Source: Salegentibacter sediminis | GTDB taxonomy: Bacteria; Bacteroidota; Bacteroidia; Flavobacteriales; Flavobacteriaceae | Direction: 5' to 3' | DNA: 64,000 nucleotides | Assembly: GCF_002078605.1 (NCBI RefSeq) | Contig: NZ_MSJR01000003.1 | Location: forward strand, 124,001 to 188,000 | Shown: piece after piece, positions 55,249 to 63,570 of the stretch | How positions within the stretch are numbered: the first letter of the stretch is position 1 | Layout of the letters: each line of letters starts with the position of its first letter | Position numbers and translations under genes: made by a program | The notes under the pieces: model-generated | Seen by the model: only the letters and a program-made list of their open reading frames with translations | Told to the model about the DNA's origin: nothing | Database searches by the model: none

Positions 55249-55946
55249 TCTATGCCGTAAAACATAATAAAGTTGACCGTAATCAATTTAAACTGAATGA
55301 GGATTCCCTGACCTCTTCGGTTTTTGAAAGGTTGATGTATCTACCGAAAGAAATGTTTCAGCATATTCTGGAAAAGGCTTTATATGATACCATTCCGGGA
55401 CTGGATTTAACCAGCATTGATAGTGTGGAATACTGGCCTAACTGGAGTGCCAATGGAACAAGTAATAGCACTCACGTTCAACCAGATGTTTTTATCCGTA
55501 CCCGGAAGTCGGATATTATCATTGAAACCAAACGCTATGATATTAAACAGCAGGATCCTTTCCAGTGGAAGAAACAGGTAATTGCTTATCACACTGAATA
55601 TGGGGAAGAACAAAAGGAACTAATTTATATAGCCCTGGGTGGGCTCAATAGTAATAAGACAGAACCTGTTCTTCATGATTATTATAACACAAAAATTTAC
55701 AAATGTAAATGGCAAAGAATATTGGATGTGGTAAAAGAGGTTTTATACAGGCTTGAATCTACTTATGATTTGACTAACAATCATACTGCCATTCATAATA
55801 TTCTAAGTGATATCATTTTGGCTTTCGGGATGTATGGCTTTTTTACAGGGGAATGGATAGAAAGATTTATAAAACCAGAGTCTTTATCTATTTCAAATTT
55901 AAATAAGATGCAAGACCTAAATAATATTTCAGAATGGAAAAATTAA
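55245..55946 (+). CDS. PD-(D/E)XK nuclease superfamily protein
   Basis: A 233-residue protein with a PD-(D/E)XK core: an acidic residue near the N-terminus (E19 or E28), D81 in VQPDVFIR, and E94-T-K96 in DIIIETKRYDI, followed by the helix with QWKKQVIAYH. This pattern occurs in restriction and anti-phage nucleases. It overlaps its GIY-YIG neighbour by 4 bases and the next gene by 13 bases, so the three are translated together. The substrate is unknown. Confidence 0.75.
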   Translation: MIYAVKHNKVDRNQFKLNEDSLTSSVFERLMYLPKEMFQHILEKALYDTIPGLDLTSIDSVEYWPNWSANGTSNSTHVQPDVFIRTRKSDIIIETKRYDIKQQDPFQWKKQVIAYHTEYGEEQKELIYIALGGLNSNKTEPVLHDYYNTKIYKCKWQRILDVVKEVLYRLESTYDLTNNHTAIHNILSDIILAFGMYGFFTGEWIERFIKPESLSISNLNKMQDLNNISEWKN

Positions 55947-56563
55947 ATAAGCCGGATTTAACGAATCTATTTCAAGATGTACGGTCTTCGTATAGGCTAT
56001 TAGCTTTATATCAAAAACGGCTACTGGATCTTGTGAATTACATTGGAAATCAGTACAGTCTTGATTTTGAAAGAGGTGGCCCACAATTTTGTAAAGCCGG
56101 GGGTAATGGCAAATATTTTAACCTTGATTACTCTGGGTGGAACTATTTGGTACTATATTTCTATTCCTTCAAATTTTCCCCGATCAGGATAGGTGAAGAT
56201 ATTTATCGTTTTCGGATAATTCATCAGGCTGATACCGGATTCTATGATAACGGAGACACGAAACTCTCAAAGCTCGCAATAGATAATTTTAATGAGGTGG
56301 ATGAATCTGAGACCCGTTTGTTTCTGATTCTTTGTAAAAACGATGATTCTTTTCCCCTTAAAGATTTTTTACCTCCACATTTATCAAAAGATTCAAATGG
56401 AATTCTAAAGAGTGAAAATGAAGATTGGGTAGGAGTTTCTTATGATATGATGGAATTTATTAATAAAGAAGCCACCGACAAAGTTCTTCGTGATTTTAAT
56501 GAGGTGATAAAATCAACTTTTAATATTGAAATTCTAAAAGGAAGAGAAGACGTTGTATCCTAA
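55934..56563 (+). CDS. Unknown protein coupled to the PD-(D/E)XK nuclease
   Basis: A 209-residue soluble protein of no family that I recognise. It begins with a predicted helix (RSSYRLLALYQKRLLDLVNYIG) and continues with alternating strands and aromatic-rich segments (FNLDYSGWNYLVLYFYSFKFSP). Its first 13 bases overlap the nuclease gene, a strong sign of a functional pair. It may be an inhibitor, a scaffold or a target-recognition partner; none can be chosen from sequence. Confidence 0.75.
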   Translation: MEKLNKPDLTNLFQDVRSSYRLLALYQKRLLDLVNYIGNQYSLDFERGGPQFCKAGGNGKYFNLDYSGWNYLVLYFYSFKFSPIRIGEDIYRFRIIHQADTGFYDNGDTKLSKLAIDNFNEVDESETRLFLILCKNDDSFPLKDFLPPHLSKDSNGILKSENEDWVGVSYDMMEFINKEATDKVLRDFNEVIKSTFNIEILKGREDVVS

Positions 56564-56574
56564 ATAATTTAAAT

Positions 56575-57390
56575 ATGACTTTACACGCAGCCATAGAACA
56601 AGTACTTGCACAGGAAAAAATAAAGATGACTCCGGTAGAGATTGCCGAAGCTCTAAACAAGAATAGCTGGTATTCCAAAAAGGATGGTTCTGTGATTAAA
56701 AGCAGTCAGATAGGTGCAAGGATTAAGAATTATCCACATTTATTCAGGAAAGAAGGTTCCCTTATTTCTTTGAAAAGCAATACGGGAATTAAGAAACCTG
56801 CTATTTCAAAACCTAAAGGAAAAGTCGGTTTAAGTGGTGCAAATTTAAAACCTGAACTGGCTTTAAAAGTTTTAATGAATGAAAAAAACTTTAAACCGGC
56901 CGGTGAGATAGATGGTGATTTACCCGATATACCTGGCTTATATTGTTTACGAATTCCACGGCCGGAAACTCTACCTGGTTCTTTTTCTTCAGTTTTAAAA
57001 TCACGCGAGCATAATATTATTTATATAGGAATCGCTTCTAAAAGCTTACGCAAACGGCTTAATCAGGAATTAAGAGCCAAAGGTCACGGTACATTTTTCA
57101 GAAGTATAGGGGCGGTATTAGGTTATGTCCCGGAGAAGGGTTCTTTGGTTGGGAAAAGAAATCAGAATAATTACAGGTTTGCAAAAGAGGATGAAAAGAA
57201 GATTATAGCCTGGATCAACGAAAATTTTCTGGTGAACTGGATTCAGCTGGAAGAGAATTTAAACAGTTTTGAGGCTGTGCTTTTAAATGAACACCTGCCT
57301 TTATTAAATATCGCCGGGAATCCCGGGGCTCTGGAGGAAATTACCTTACTTAGAAATAAGTGTAAACAAATTGCACGAACTGAAGATTAA
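56575..57390 (+). CDS. HARE-HTH-like and GIY-YIG fusion protein
   Basis: A 271-residue two-domain protein. Residues 1-60 form a HARE-HTH-like winged-helix domain (LHAAIEQVLAQEKIKMTPVE through ARIKNYPHLFRKEG). Residues 117-250 form a GIY-YIG domain: GLY (121-123), YIG (150-152), catalytic Arg161 in SLRKRLNQ, and Glu233 in SFEAVLLNEHLPLLNI. HARE-HTH domains are linked to recognition of modified bases or DNA in several restriction families. It follows the 209-residue gene by 11 bp. Confidence 0.78.
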   Translation: MTLHAAIEQVLAQEKIKMTPVEIAEALNKNSWYSKKDGSVIKSSQIGARIKNYPHLFRKEGSLISLKSNTGIKKPAISKPKGKVGLSGANLKPELALKVLMNEKNFKPAGEIDGDLPDIPGLYCLRIPRPETLPGSFSSVLKSREHNIIYIGIASKSLRKRLNQELRAKGHGTFFRSIGAVLGYVPEKGSLVGKRNQNNYRFAKEDEKKIIAWINENFLVNWIQLEENLNSFEAVLLNEHLPLLNIAGNPGALEEITLLRNKCKQIARTED

Positions 57391-57391
57391 A

Positions 57392-57415
57392 TATCGTGTA
57401 TCGCGATACGCGATA
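57392..57415. promoter_or_regulatory. Near-palindrome with TATCGCGATA core (first)
   Basis: Positions 57392-57415 form a 24-bp dyad around GTATCGCGATAC with one mismatched pair (T against G). It lies 71 bp upstream of the HTH gene, in the only gap of the accessory cassette. Confidence 0.6.
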
Positions 57416-57458
57416 AAAATAAATAAAATGCTGATATTTTGAGTTTTAAATGTTAATA

Positions 57459-57478
57459 TTGCATATCGCGATATGCAA
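57459..57478. promoter_or_regulatory. Perfect 20-bp palindrome TTGCATATCGCGATATGCAA
   Basis: An exact dyad that ends 8 bases before the ATG of the HTH gene and shares the core TATCGCGATA with 57392-57415. The pair looks like a double operator bound by a dimeric HTH protein, as in autoregulated toxin-antitoxin genes. Confidence 0.7.
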
Positions 57479-57486
57479 TAAACGTT

Positions 57487-58008
57487 ATGAAAGCATTAAA
57501 TACACAAATGAAACCCCAGGATATCGTATTGCTATTAAAGCTTATTAGCATTAATGATAACTCTTGGAAACAACAAATAGTAGCTGAGGCTTTAGGGATG
57601 AGTCAATCTGAAGTAAGTGAATCAGTAGCCCGATCGAAGTATTCAGGGCTTTTAGATCCTAAAGGAAAGAAAGTGATGAAAATGGCTTTTATGGACTTTT
57701 TACAATTTGGTTTAAAGTATGTATTTCCGCAAAAGCCGGGACCGGTGGTTCGTGGAATTCCTACTTCGCATTCAGCATTGCCATTGAGTGAACAGATAGC
57801 AAGTAATGAAAACTATGTCTGGCCTTATGCTAAAGGACCTGTAAGAGGTCATAGCATTATCCCTTTATATTCCTCCGTTCCCGAAGCGGCCTTAAATGAT
57901 AATGCTTTACATGAATTACTCGCCCTGGTTGATGCCCTTCGCGTGGGTAGAGTGAGAGAACGAGAGCTAGCATTAAACGAGCTAAAAAAACGCATAATTG
58001 GAGAATAG
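57487..58008 (+). CDS. Helix-turn-helix protein, probable antitoxin of an NTase pair
   Basis: A 173-residue protein with an N-terminal HTH (WKQQIVAEALGMSQSEVSESV, about residues 27-47), a middle segment rich in Pro and Gly (KPGPVVRGIPTSHSA, then VWPYAKGPVRGHSIIPLYSS), and a C-terminal helix. I know this layout as a partner of nucleotidyltransferase genes. The two palindromes directly upstream make autoregulation likely. Its end overlaps the next gene by 11 bases. Confidence 0.7.
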   Translation: MKALNTQMKPQDIVLLLKLISINDNSWKQQIVAEALGMSQSEVSESVARSKYSGLLDPKGKKVMKMAFMDFLQFGLKYVFPQKPGPVVRGIPTSHSALPLSEQIASNENYVWPYAKGPVRGHSIIPLYSSVPEAALNDNALHELLALVDALRVGRVRERELALNELKKRIIGE

Positions 58009-58684
58009 AACTATTAATATTTCAACGGTAGAAGAAGTTGCTCATGGCCTCCGGCATTTCAAAGATAAAATGGTTTTTGTAGGCGGGTCGGTAGTTAGTT
58101 TGTATACCGATGATCCAGCGGCAGATGAAATCAGACCAACAAAGGATATTGATTTGACTCTAAATGTTATAAACCTTGGTCATTGGCAAAAATTACAGGA
58201 AGAATTAGCCGAATTGGGCTTTTATCCCGATCCACAGGGACAGTCTATTTGTAGTTATAAGTTTAATAAAATTCCGGTGGATATCATGTCTACCGAAGAT
58301 GGCCCGTTTGGCCCTTCCAATCCCTGGTATAAGATTGGATTTGAGAATTTATGGACAGCTACTGCAAATTCCGAGGAAATCAAAATTTTATCAGCCCCCT
58401 GTTTTCTGGCCACCAAATTTGAAGCATTTAATAATCGTGGTGGAGATTACCGCTGGAGTCACGATCTGGAAGATGTTATCTACGTCATAGATAACCGCAC
58501 AAGTATTGTCCAGGAAATTAAGGATGAGGTGCTGGAAATCCGGGAATTTCTGCGCACAGAATTAAAGAAGTTTACGGACAATGATATCCTGGAGGAGATT
58601 CTTACGGCATATATTCACCCTCTCATGCTAGAAGAACGGATGCCACTGGTAATTGAAAAAATCAATCAAATAATTGAAGATTAA
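57998..58684 (+). CDS. Nucleotidyltransferase-fold protein (AbiEii-like toxin candidate)
   Basis: A 228-residue protein with a nucleotidyltransferase (NTase) core: GGS at residues 29-31 in VFVGGSVVSLY, the metal-binding D50 and D52 in TKDIDLTL, and D95 in KIPVDIM as the third acidic residue. The start is TTG 57998, since no ATG occurs before the GGS motif except M25. It overlaps the HTH gene by 11 bases. The pair resembles AbiE-type or MNT-like toxin-antitoxin systems that modify tRNA or proteins; target unknown. It sits 3 bp before hsdR. Confidence 0.72.
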   Translation: MENRTINISTVEEVAHGLRHFKDKMVFVGGSVVSLYTDDPAADEIRPTKDIDLTLNVINLGHWQKLQEELAELGFYPDPQGQSICSYKFNKIPVDIMSTEDGPFGPSNPWYKIGFENLWTATANSEEIKILSAPCFLATKFEAFNNRGGDYRWSHDLEDVIYVIDNRTSIVQEIKDEVLEIREFLRTELKKFTDNDILEEILTAYIHPLMLEERMPLVIEKINQIIED

Positions 58685-58687
58685 GAT

Positions 58688-61660
58688 ATGGCCTTTAACG
58701 AACTCAACAGCGTCGAGCACTACATCATTCATAAATTAAGTGGAGAAAATCTTAATAATGGTGATGTTGCAGAACCGGAGCAGACCTACGGAAAGTGGTG
58801 GGAATATAAGTCGGCGAATGAGCTGAAGAGGAACGTCAATGAGATTTTAAATGAAGAGGAGCTGAAAAAGGCCTTAATAAGACTCAACCCTGAAATAAAA
58901 GCGCGGCCAGAATTAGCGGATGAAGTTATTTACAAACTAAGAGCTGTACTTATTGCTGTAAACCAAACCGGATTAGTTAAAGCAAATGAAGAATTTTTTA
59001 AGTGGTTAAGAGGAGATAAAACAATGCCCTTTGGAGAAAACAACAGGCATGTTCCTGTAAAGCTTGTTGAATTTGATAAGGAGAAGCTTCGGAAAAATAA
59101 GTATCATATTACGAATCAGTACAGGGTTCATTTTCGGGAAACCAAAATTCCGGATATAGTCCTTTTCATCAATGGGATTCCTGTCGTAATTGGAGAAGCA
59201 AAAACTCCAATAAGACCTTCCATAAGCTGGCTGGATGGAGCGAATGAAATCCATAATATTTATGAAAATTCGGTCCCGCAGTTGTTTGTGCCTAATATTC
59301 TTTCTTTCGCAACAGAAGGGAAAGAATTATACTATGGTGCTGTAAGAACTCCTCTTGAATTTTGGTCTCCCTGGCGTTTAGAAGATGATGAGGAAAATTT
59401 GGCAAAGCGTTTAGGCTTAGGAGAAATAGGGAAGGAGTTAACAGATTTAATGCATCCAGAAAAGTTATTGGATATTCTTCAAAATTTTTCTTTATTTTCT
59501 TCTGATAAAAAGAGTAGGAGAATAAAAATAATACCTCGATTTCAGCAGTATGAAGGAGCCAATAAAATTGTTGAAAGGGTAAAAGAGGGAAAGATAAAGA
59601 AAGGATTAATCTGGCATTTTCAAGGATCAGGTAAATCCCTGCTTATGATGTTTGCAGCACAGAAACTAAGAAGAGCTCCGGAACTGAAAAGCCCTACGGT
59701 TTTAGTATTAGTAGACCGAACCGATCTGGACTCTCAGATTTCCGGTGATTTTAATGCAGCTGATATCCCAAATGTAGAGACCACTTCCAGTATTCAGGAA
59801 TTACAGAAATTATTGGAAAGAGATACCCGGAAGATAATTGTTTCTATGATCTTCAAATTTCGGGATGCGAAACCCAATATGAATACGAGGGAAAATATTA
59901 TTGTCCTTGTAGATGAAGCCCACCGGACTCAGGAAGGCGATTTGGGAATGCAGATGCGAGCGGCCTTGCCTAACGCATTTCTTTTTGGTCTAACCGGAAC
60001 GCCCGTTAATAAAGCAGAAAAAAACACTTTTTGGGCTTTCGGTGCCGAGGAAGATCAGGGGGGTTATTTATCCAGATATACATTTCAGGACTCTCTAAGA
60101 GATGAAGCTACCAAACCCCTTCATTTTGAACCAAGGTTGGTAGATGTTCATGTGGACAAAGAAACTCTGGATAAAGCTTTTGAGGAATTTAGAGAGAGTG
60201 CCGCCTTAAGTGATGAAGAGGCAGATGCAATAAACAGACGCTCAGCTAAAATGGCTATTTTTCTTAAATCCCCGGAACGGATTTCAAAGATCGTTGGTGA
60301 TATTGCCCATCATTTTCGTGAAAAAGTAGAACCACATGGTTTTAAAGCCATGATAGTAACTCCAGACAGATATGCCTGTGTGCAGTATAAAGAGGAATTA
60401 GATAAACACTTTCCGGAAGAAACAAGCGAGGTAGTAATTTCAACCTCAGCGAATGATCCGCAGGAATTCAAGCACAAATGGGGAATAGATAAAAGCGAGC
60501 AGACGCGAATAGTGGACAGGTTTAAGGATTCCAAAACGGAGTTAAAATTCCTTATAGTTACAGCAAAACTTCTCACAGGTTTTGATGCGCCGGTGCTGCA
60601 GACTATGTACCTGGATAAATCTCTCAAGGACCATACCTTGTTACAGGCAATCTGTAGAACGAATAGGGTATATCCCGGAAAGAATTATGGTAGAATTGTA
60701 GATTATTTTGGAGTTTTTGATGACACTGCAAAAGCTTTGGAATTTGATGAAAATACCATAAAGCAAATCATTTCTAATCTATCTGTACTGCGGGAAAAAT
60801 TACCGGAAGCAATGGCTGAAACCTTAGCCCATTTTGAGGGAGTGGACCGAGATTTAGATGGTTTTGAAGGTCTGGAGGCAGCACAAAATGCCATCAATAC
60901 CGATGAAAAAAAGGATGAGTTCGCCAAGGATTATAAATATCTATCCAAGATATGGGAATCTCTTTCTCCCGACAGAATTTTGGACCTTTTTGCGAAAGAC
61001 TATAAATGGCTAACCCAGGTATATGAATCAGTCCGACCAGCTTCAGATAACACAGGTAAGTTATTATGGTTTGCTTTAGGAGCCCAGACTACTAAACTTA
61101 TTCATGACAATGTTCATGTAGGTGATGTTCATAATCTGGAAGAGTATGTTCTGGATGCAGATGTGATAGAGGATATCTTCAATAATCCGGATCCCAGAAA
61201 CGCTAAACGTCTTGAGAAAATGCTGATAAAGCGTTTTAAGAAGCATGGAAATGATCCGAAGTTTAAGAAGTTGAGTGATCGCCTGGAAGAATTGCGGGAC
61301 AGGGCCGAGCAGGGGCTTATTACCTCCATAGAATTTGTAAAAGAGCTCTGTAAAATCGCTAAAGAAACAGTTCAGGCAGAAAAAGAAGTTGAGCAAATGG
61401 TACAGGAAAAAACACCTCAAGCTGCTTTAACAGAACTATTTCTTGAACTTAAAACCAATCAAACTCCAGCTGTCGTTTCAAGAATTGTTGAAGATATAGA
61501 TTCCATTGTGCGTATCGTTCGCTTTCCCGGCTGGCAGGGTACAGCGGCAGGGGAAAGAGAAGTGCAACAGTCTCTTCGAAAATCATTGCTGAAGTATAAA
61601 CTACATAAAGACCAGGTGCTCTTTGATAGGGCGTATGGGTATATAAAAGAATATTATTAG
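58688..61660 (+). CDS. hsdR: Type I restriction endonuclease subunit HsdR
   Basis: The 990-residue translocating and cleaving subunit. An N-terminal PD-(D/E)XK nuclease is visible in IPDIVLFINGIPVVIGEAK (D156, E170, K172), then SF2 motor motifs: Walker A FQGSGKS (residues 311-317), DEAH in LVDEAHRTQEG (409-412), and FLFGLTGTPV motif III. A helical C-terminal domain follows. All key residues are intact, so cleavage is expected. It follows the NTase gene by 3 bp and is separated from hsdS by seven genes. Confidence 0.95.
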   Translation: MAFNELNSVEHYIIHKLSGENLNNGDVAEPEQTYGKWWEYKSANELKRNVNEILNEEELKKALIRLNPEIKARPELADEVIYKLRAVLIAVNQTGLVKANEEFFKWLRGDKTMPFGENNRHVPVKLVEFDKEKLRKNKYHITNQYRVHFRETKIPDIVLFINGIPVVIGEAKTPIRPSISWLDGANEIHNIYENSVPQLFVPNILSFATEGKELYYGAVRTPLEFWSPWRLEDDEENLAKRLGLGEIGKELTDLMHPEKLLDILQNFSLFSSDKKSRRIKIIPRFQQYEGANKIVERVKEGKIKKGLIWHFQGSGKSLLMMFAAQKLRRAPELKSPTVLVLVDRTDLDSQISGDFNAADIPNVETTSSIQELQKLLERDTRKIIVSMIFKFRDAKPNMNTRENIIVLVDEAHRTQEGDLGMQMRAALPNAFLFGLTGTPVNKAEKNTFWAFGAEEDQGGYLSRYTFQDSLRDEATKPLHFEPRLVDVHVDKETLDKAFEEFRESAALSDEEADAINRRSAKMAIFLKSPERISKIVGDIAHHFREKVEPHGFKAMIVTPDRYACVQYKEELDKHFPEETSEVVISTSANDPQEFKHKWGIDKSEQTRIVDRFKDSKTELKFLIVTAKLLTGFDAPVLQTMYLDKSLKDHTLLQAICRTNRVYPGKNYGRIVDYFGVFDDTAKALEFDENTIKQIISNLSVLREKLPEAMAETLAHFEGVDRDLDGFEGLEAAQNAINTDEKKDEFAKDYKYLSKIWESLSPDRILDLFAKDYKWLTQVYESVRPASDNTGKLLWFALGAQTTKLIHDNVHVGDVHNLEEYVLDADVIEDIFNNPDPRNAKRLEKMLIKRFKKHGNDPKFKKLSDRLEELRDRAEQGLITSIEFVKELCKIAKETVQAEKEVEQMVQEKTPQAALTELFLELKTNQTPAVVSRIVEDIDSIVRIVRFPGWQGTAAGEREVQQSLRKSLLKYKLHKDQVLFDRAYGYIKEYY

Positions 61661-61739
61661 AGGGGGAGATGATGAAACTTTTATTTTTCCTTCTCTTATA
61701 CTTGTCTTCAAATTTATTTTATGATTGCTCTCTCAATTT

Positions 61740-62420
61740 TCACAACGGCTCCTCATAGTTTTTATTCTTACTAGTATGCAAGTTGTTCCGATTTTGGCCT
61801 GGTTGCTTCACCCTTTGATTATGTTTTATTTCGTCGGCCTTTATCATCCAATTTTGCGCACAAGCCTGCCAGTTTGTGATCGGATTTTTCCCATTTAATT
61901 TCCAACCTATAGATTCGTAAAAATTATAAAATTTTTCAGCCTCCAGAGCACTTTTATTTTCTTTTTTGAAAAACTCAATAACTACTTGTTCATTTTTTGG
62001 ACCTATTTGTTTATAAGAGTTTATTATATGTTTACTATTATCTTTATTAAAAGAGACCATTTTTTGAACAGATGACTGTTCAGAAACTGGATACCTCTTA
62101 TTCATTTTTTGAACAGAGCGCGCATCAAATCTGAACATCTCAACGAGTGAACCAATTTGCGGATTATTGGAGGGGTGGTATTGAAGGTAGCCCCAGTTTT
62201 TTAGATCCTTAAGTAATTTATGATAGGTTGTCCTGGAACGTATTTTGGCCAGAGCCATCACCTGTTTACTGTTAACCATGATCGTTTTCGGAAAACGTTT
62301 CTGATTCCATAATTCAAAAAAGGCGAGATATAAGCTGCGGTGTGAGGACGATATTTTGTCGTCATCTGAGAATTTTCGCAAGGCTCCATTGAGATGGCGT
62401 ATGTAGTTAACCTCCCTCAT
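61740..62420 (-). CDS. Replication- or transfer-linked winged-helix protein
   Basis: A 226-residue protein with a predicted winged-helix region (residues 1-90, SSSHRSLYLAFFELWNQKRF to KIRSRTTYHKLLKDLKNWGY), resembling initiator or regulator proteins of Bacteroidota integrative elements, and a C-terminal DnaD-like segment (YESIGWKLNGKNPITNWQAC). It lies convergent to hsdR, 79 bp away, and precedes the relaxase genes in transcription order reversed. Function is inferred from its mobilization neighbours; it could also be a transcriptional regulator. Confidence 0.6.
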   Translation of the reverse strand: MREVNYIRHLNGALRKFSDDDKISSSHRSLYLAFFELWNQKRFPKTIMVNSKQVMALAKIRSRTTYHKLLKDLKNWGYLQYHPSNNPQIGSLVEMFRFDARSVQKMNKRYPVSEQSSVQKMVSFNKDNSKHIINSYKQIGPKNEQVVIEFFKKENKSALEAEKFYNFYESIGWKLNGKNPITNWQACAQNWMIKADEIKHNQRVKQPGQNRNNLHTSKNKNYEEPL

Positions 62421-62544
62421 TTTCTTGGATTTTCAGGGTTGTAAATTGGTTTGCTTTTCCTGGGGGTTTTCTGATAATTCAATTCCGAATCTTGCTCCGA
62501 AAAAAATAAGATAAAATAGATGTTTAAAAGCATAACGGATAATT

Positions 62545-63570
62545 TTAATAACTGATAGAACTTGCTTTAATTCCGGTTTCGATGATTTTCTTTAGTTGTT
62601 TGTAAACGAACCCCACTTTATTCTGGGGCAGGTGTAATACAGGCAGTTGCAGTCCGGTTTGTCGAATCATCTTAAAAGCAATCTTTTTCTCGCTTATCCC
62701 CAGGTTTCTTAAGGACAGAAAATATTGTTTTGGATCCTTACTCAACGTCTTTCTGGCGGTATAGCTTTCCACGTAATTCCGGTTGTACTGGAACATCTTG
62801 TCAAAAGCTTTTTCAGAATTTTGAAAAAAACGATCCCGCTCAAAACCCCGCTTTACGATTTTGCCATGCATCTTCACTTCTGAAGCTTTGTATTTGCTGC
62901 CCGGGGAAAGGCTGTAAGAGTTTGAAGCATCTTTTCTGCTTACAATGATATGGATATGGCTTTGCAGTCCTTCTTTTTTCATTCCCGGTTCCACTACCTG
63001 GCCTCGAATTTTATAGGGAGCATCTCGGACCACCTTTTGAATTTCATTTTTAAGCTGCCGGGTATTTCCAGGTATTCCCCCACGTTCTACTTTGCCAAGT
63101 TCATTTTTCAATTTGGCAATCTGCTTACTGTAGGGTTTATTTTCCCGAATAGCTACATCATAACTTTTATAGGTTCGCTCATGTTCAATTTTGGCGAAAT
63201 ATTTAATGTCGTCAACATTGATGGGCCTTCCGCCTATCTCCCGGTTAAAGGAAGTGGCATATTCCTTCATAGCTTTACGAACAAAAGCCCGGAGTTTTTC
63301 AGGATTATTATGAATATGTTTTAATTCGTACTGGCTGGGGTTTATGGTGATAGAATAATATTTGGGTTCTTTGAGTTTTAACTTCGCTGTATTCCCATCG
63401 ATCTCTTTAATTACCTCATACGGGCGTATTTTATCCTCATATTGATTAAAAAAATATTCCTTTTCCGACGAGCTTTTTCCCTGATTTTCTTTTTCCAGAT
63501 AAGTCACAAAATCCCCTGCACTTTGTGAATAAGCGCCACCTAATTTTTGAGGAGAGATGGTGATATACAT
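62545..63570 (-). CDS. Mobilization relaxase (DUF5712/MobB-like)
   Basis: A 341-residue relaxase-like protein. It starts MYITISPQKLGGAYSQSAGD. It holds the His-containing motif KIEHERTYK (H130) and the HIH triad region at residues 205-207 (LQSHIHIIVSRKDASN), which resemble the metal-binding histidines of MobA/MobV-type relaxases. The family is DUF5712 in Bacteroidota mobilizable elements. Its ATG shares a base with the stop of the upstream accessory gene. It should nick an oriT that I could not identify. Confidence 0.78.
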   Translation of the reverse strand: MYITISPQKLGGAYSQSAGDFVTYLEKENQGKSSSEKEYFFNQYEDKIRPYEVIKEIDGNTAKLKLKEPKYYSITINPSQYELKHIHNNPEKLRAFVRKAMKEYATSFNREIGGRPINVDDIKYFAKIEHERTYKSYDVAIRENKPYSKQIAKLKNELGKVERGGIPGNTRQLKNEIQKVVRDAPYKIRGQVVEPGMKKEGLQSHIHIIVSRKDASNSYSLSPGSKYKASEVKMHGKIVKRGFERDRFFQNSEKAFDKMFQYNRNYVESYTARKTLSKDPKQYFLSLRNLGISEKKIAFKMIRQTGLQLPVLHLPQNKVGFVYKQLKKIIETGIKASSISY

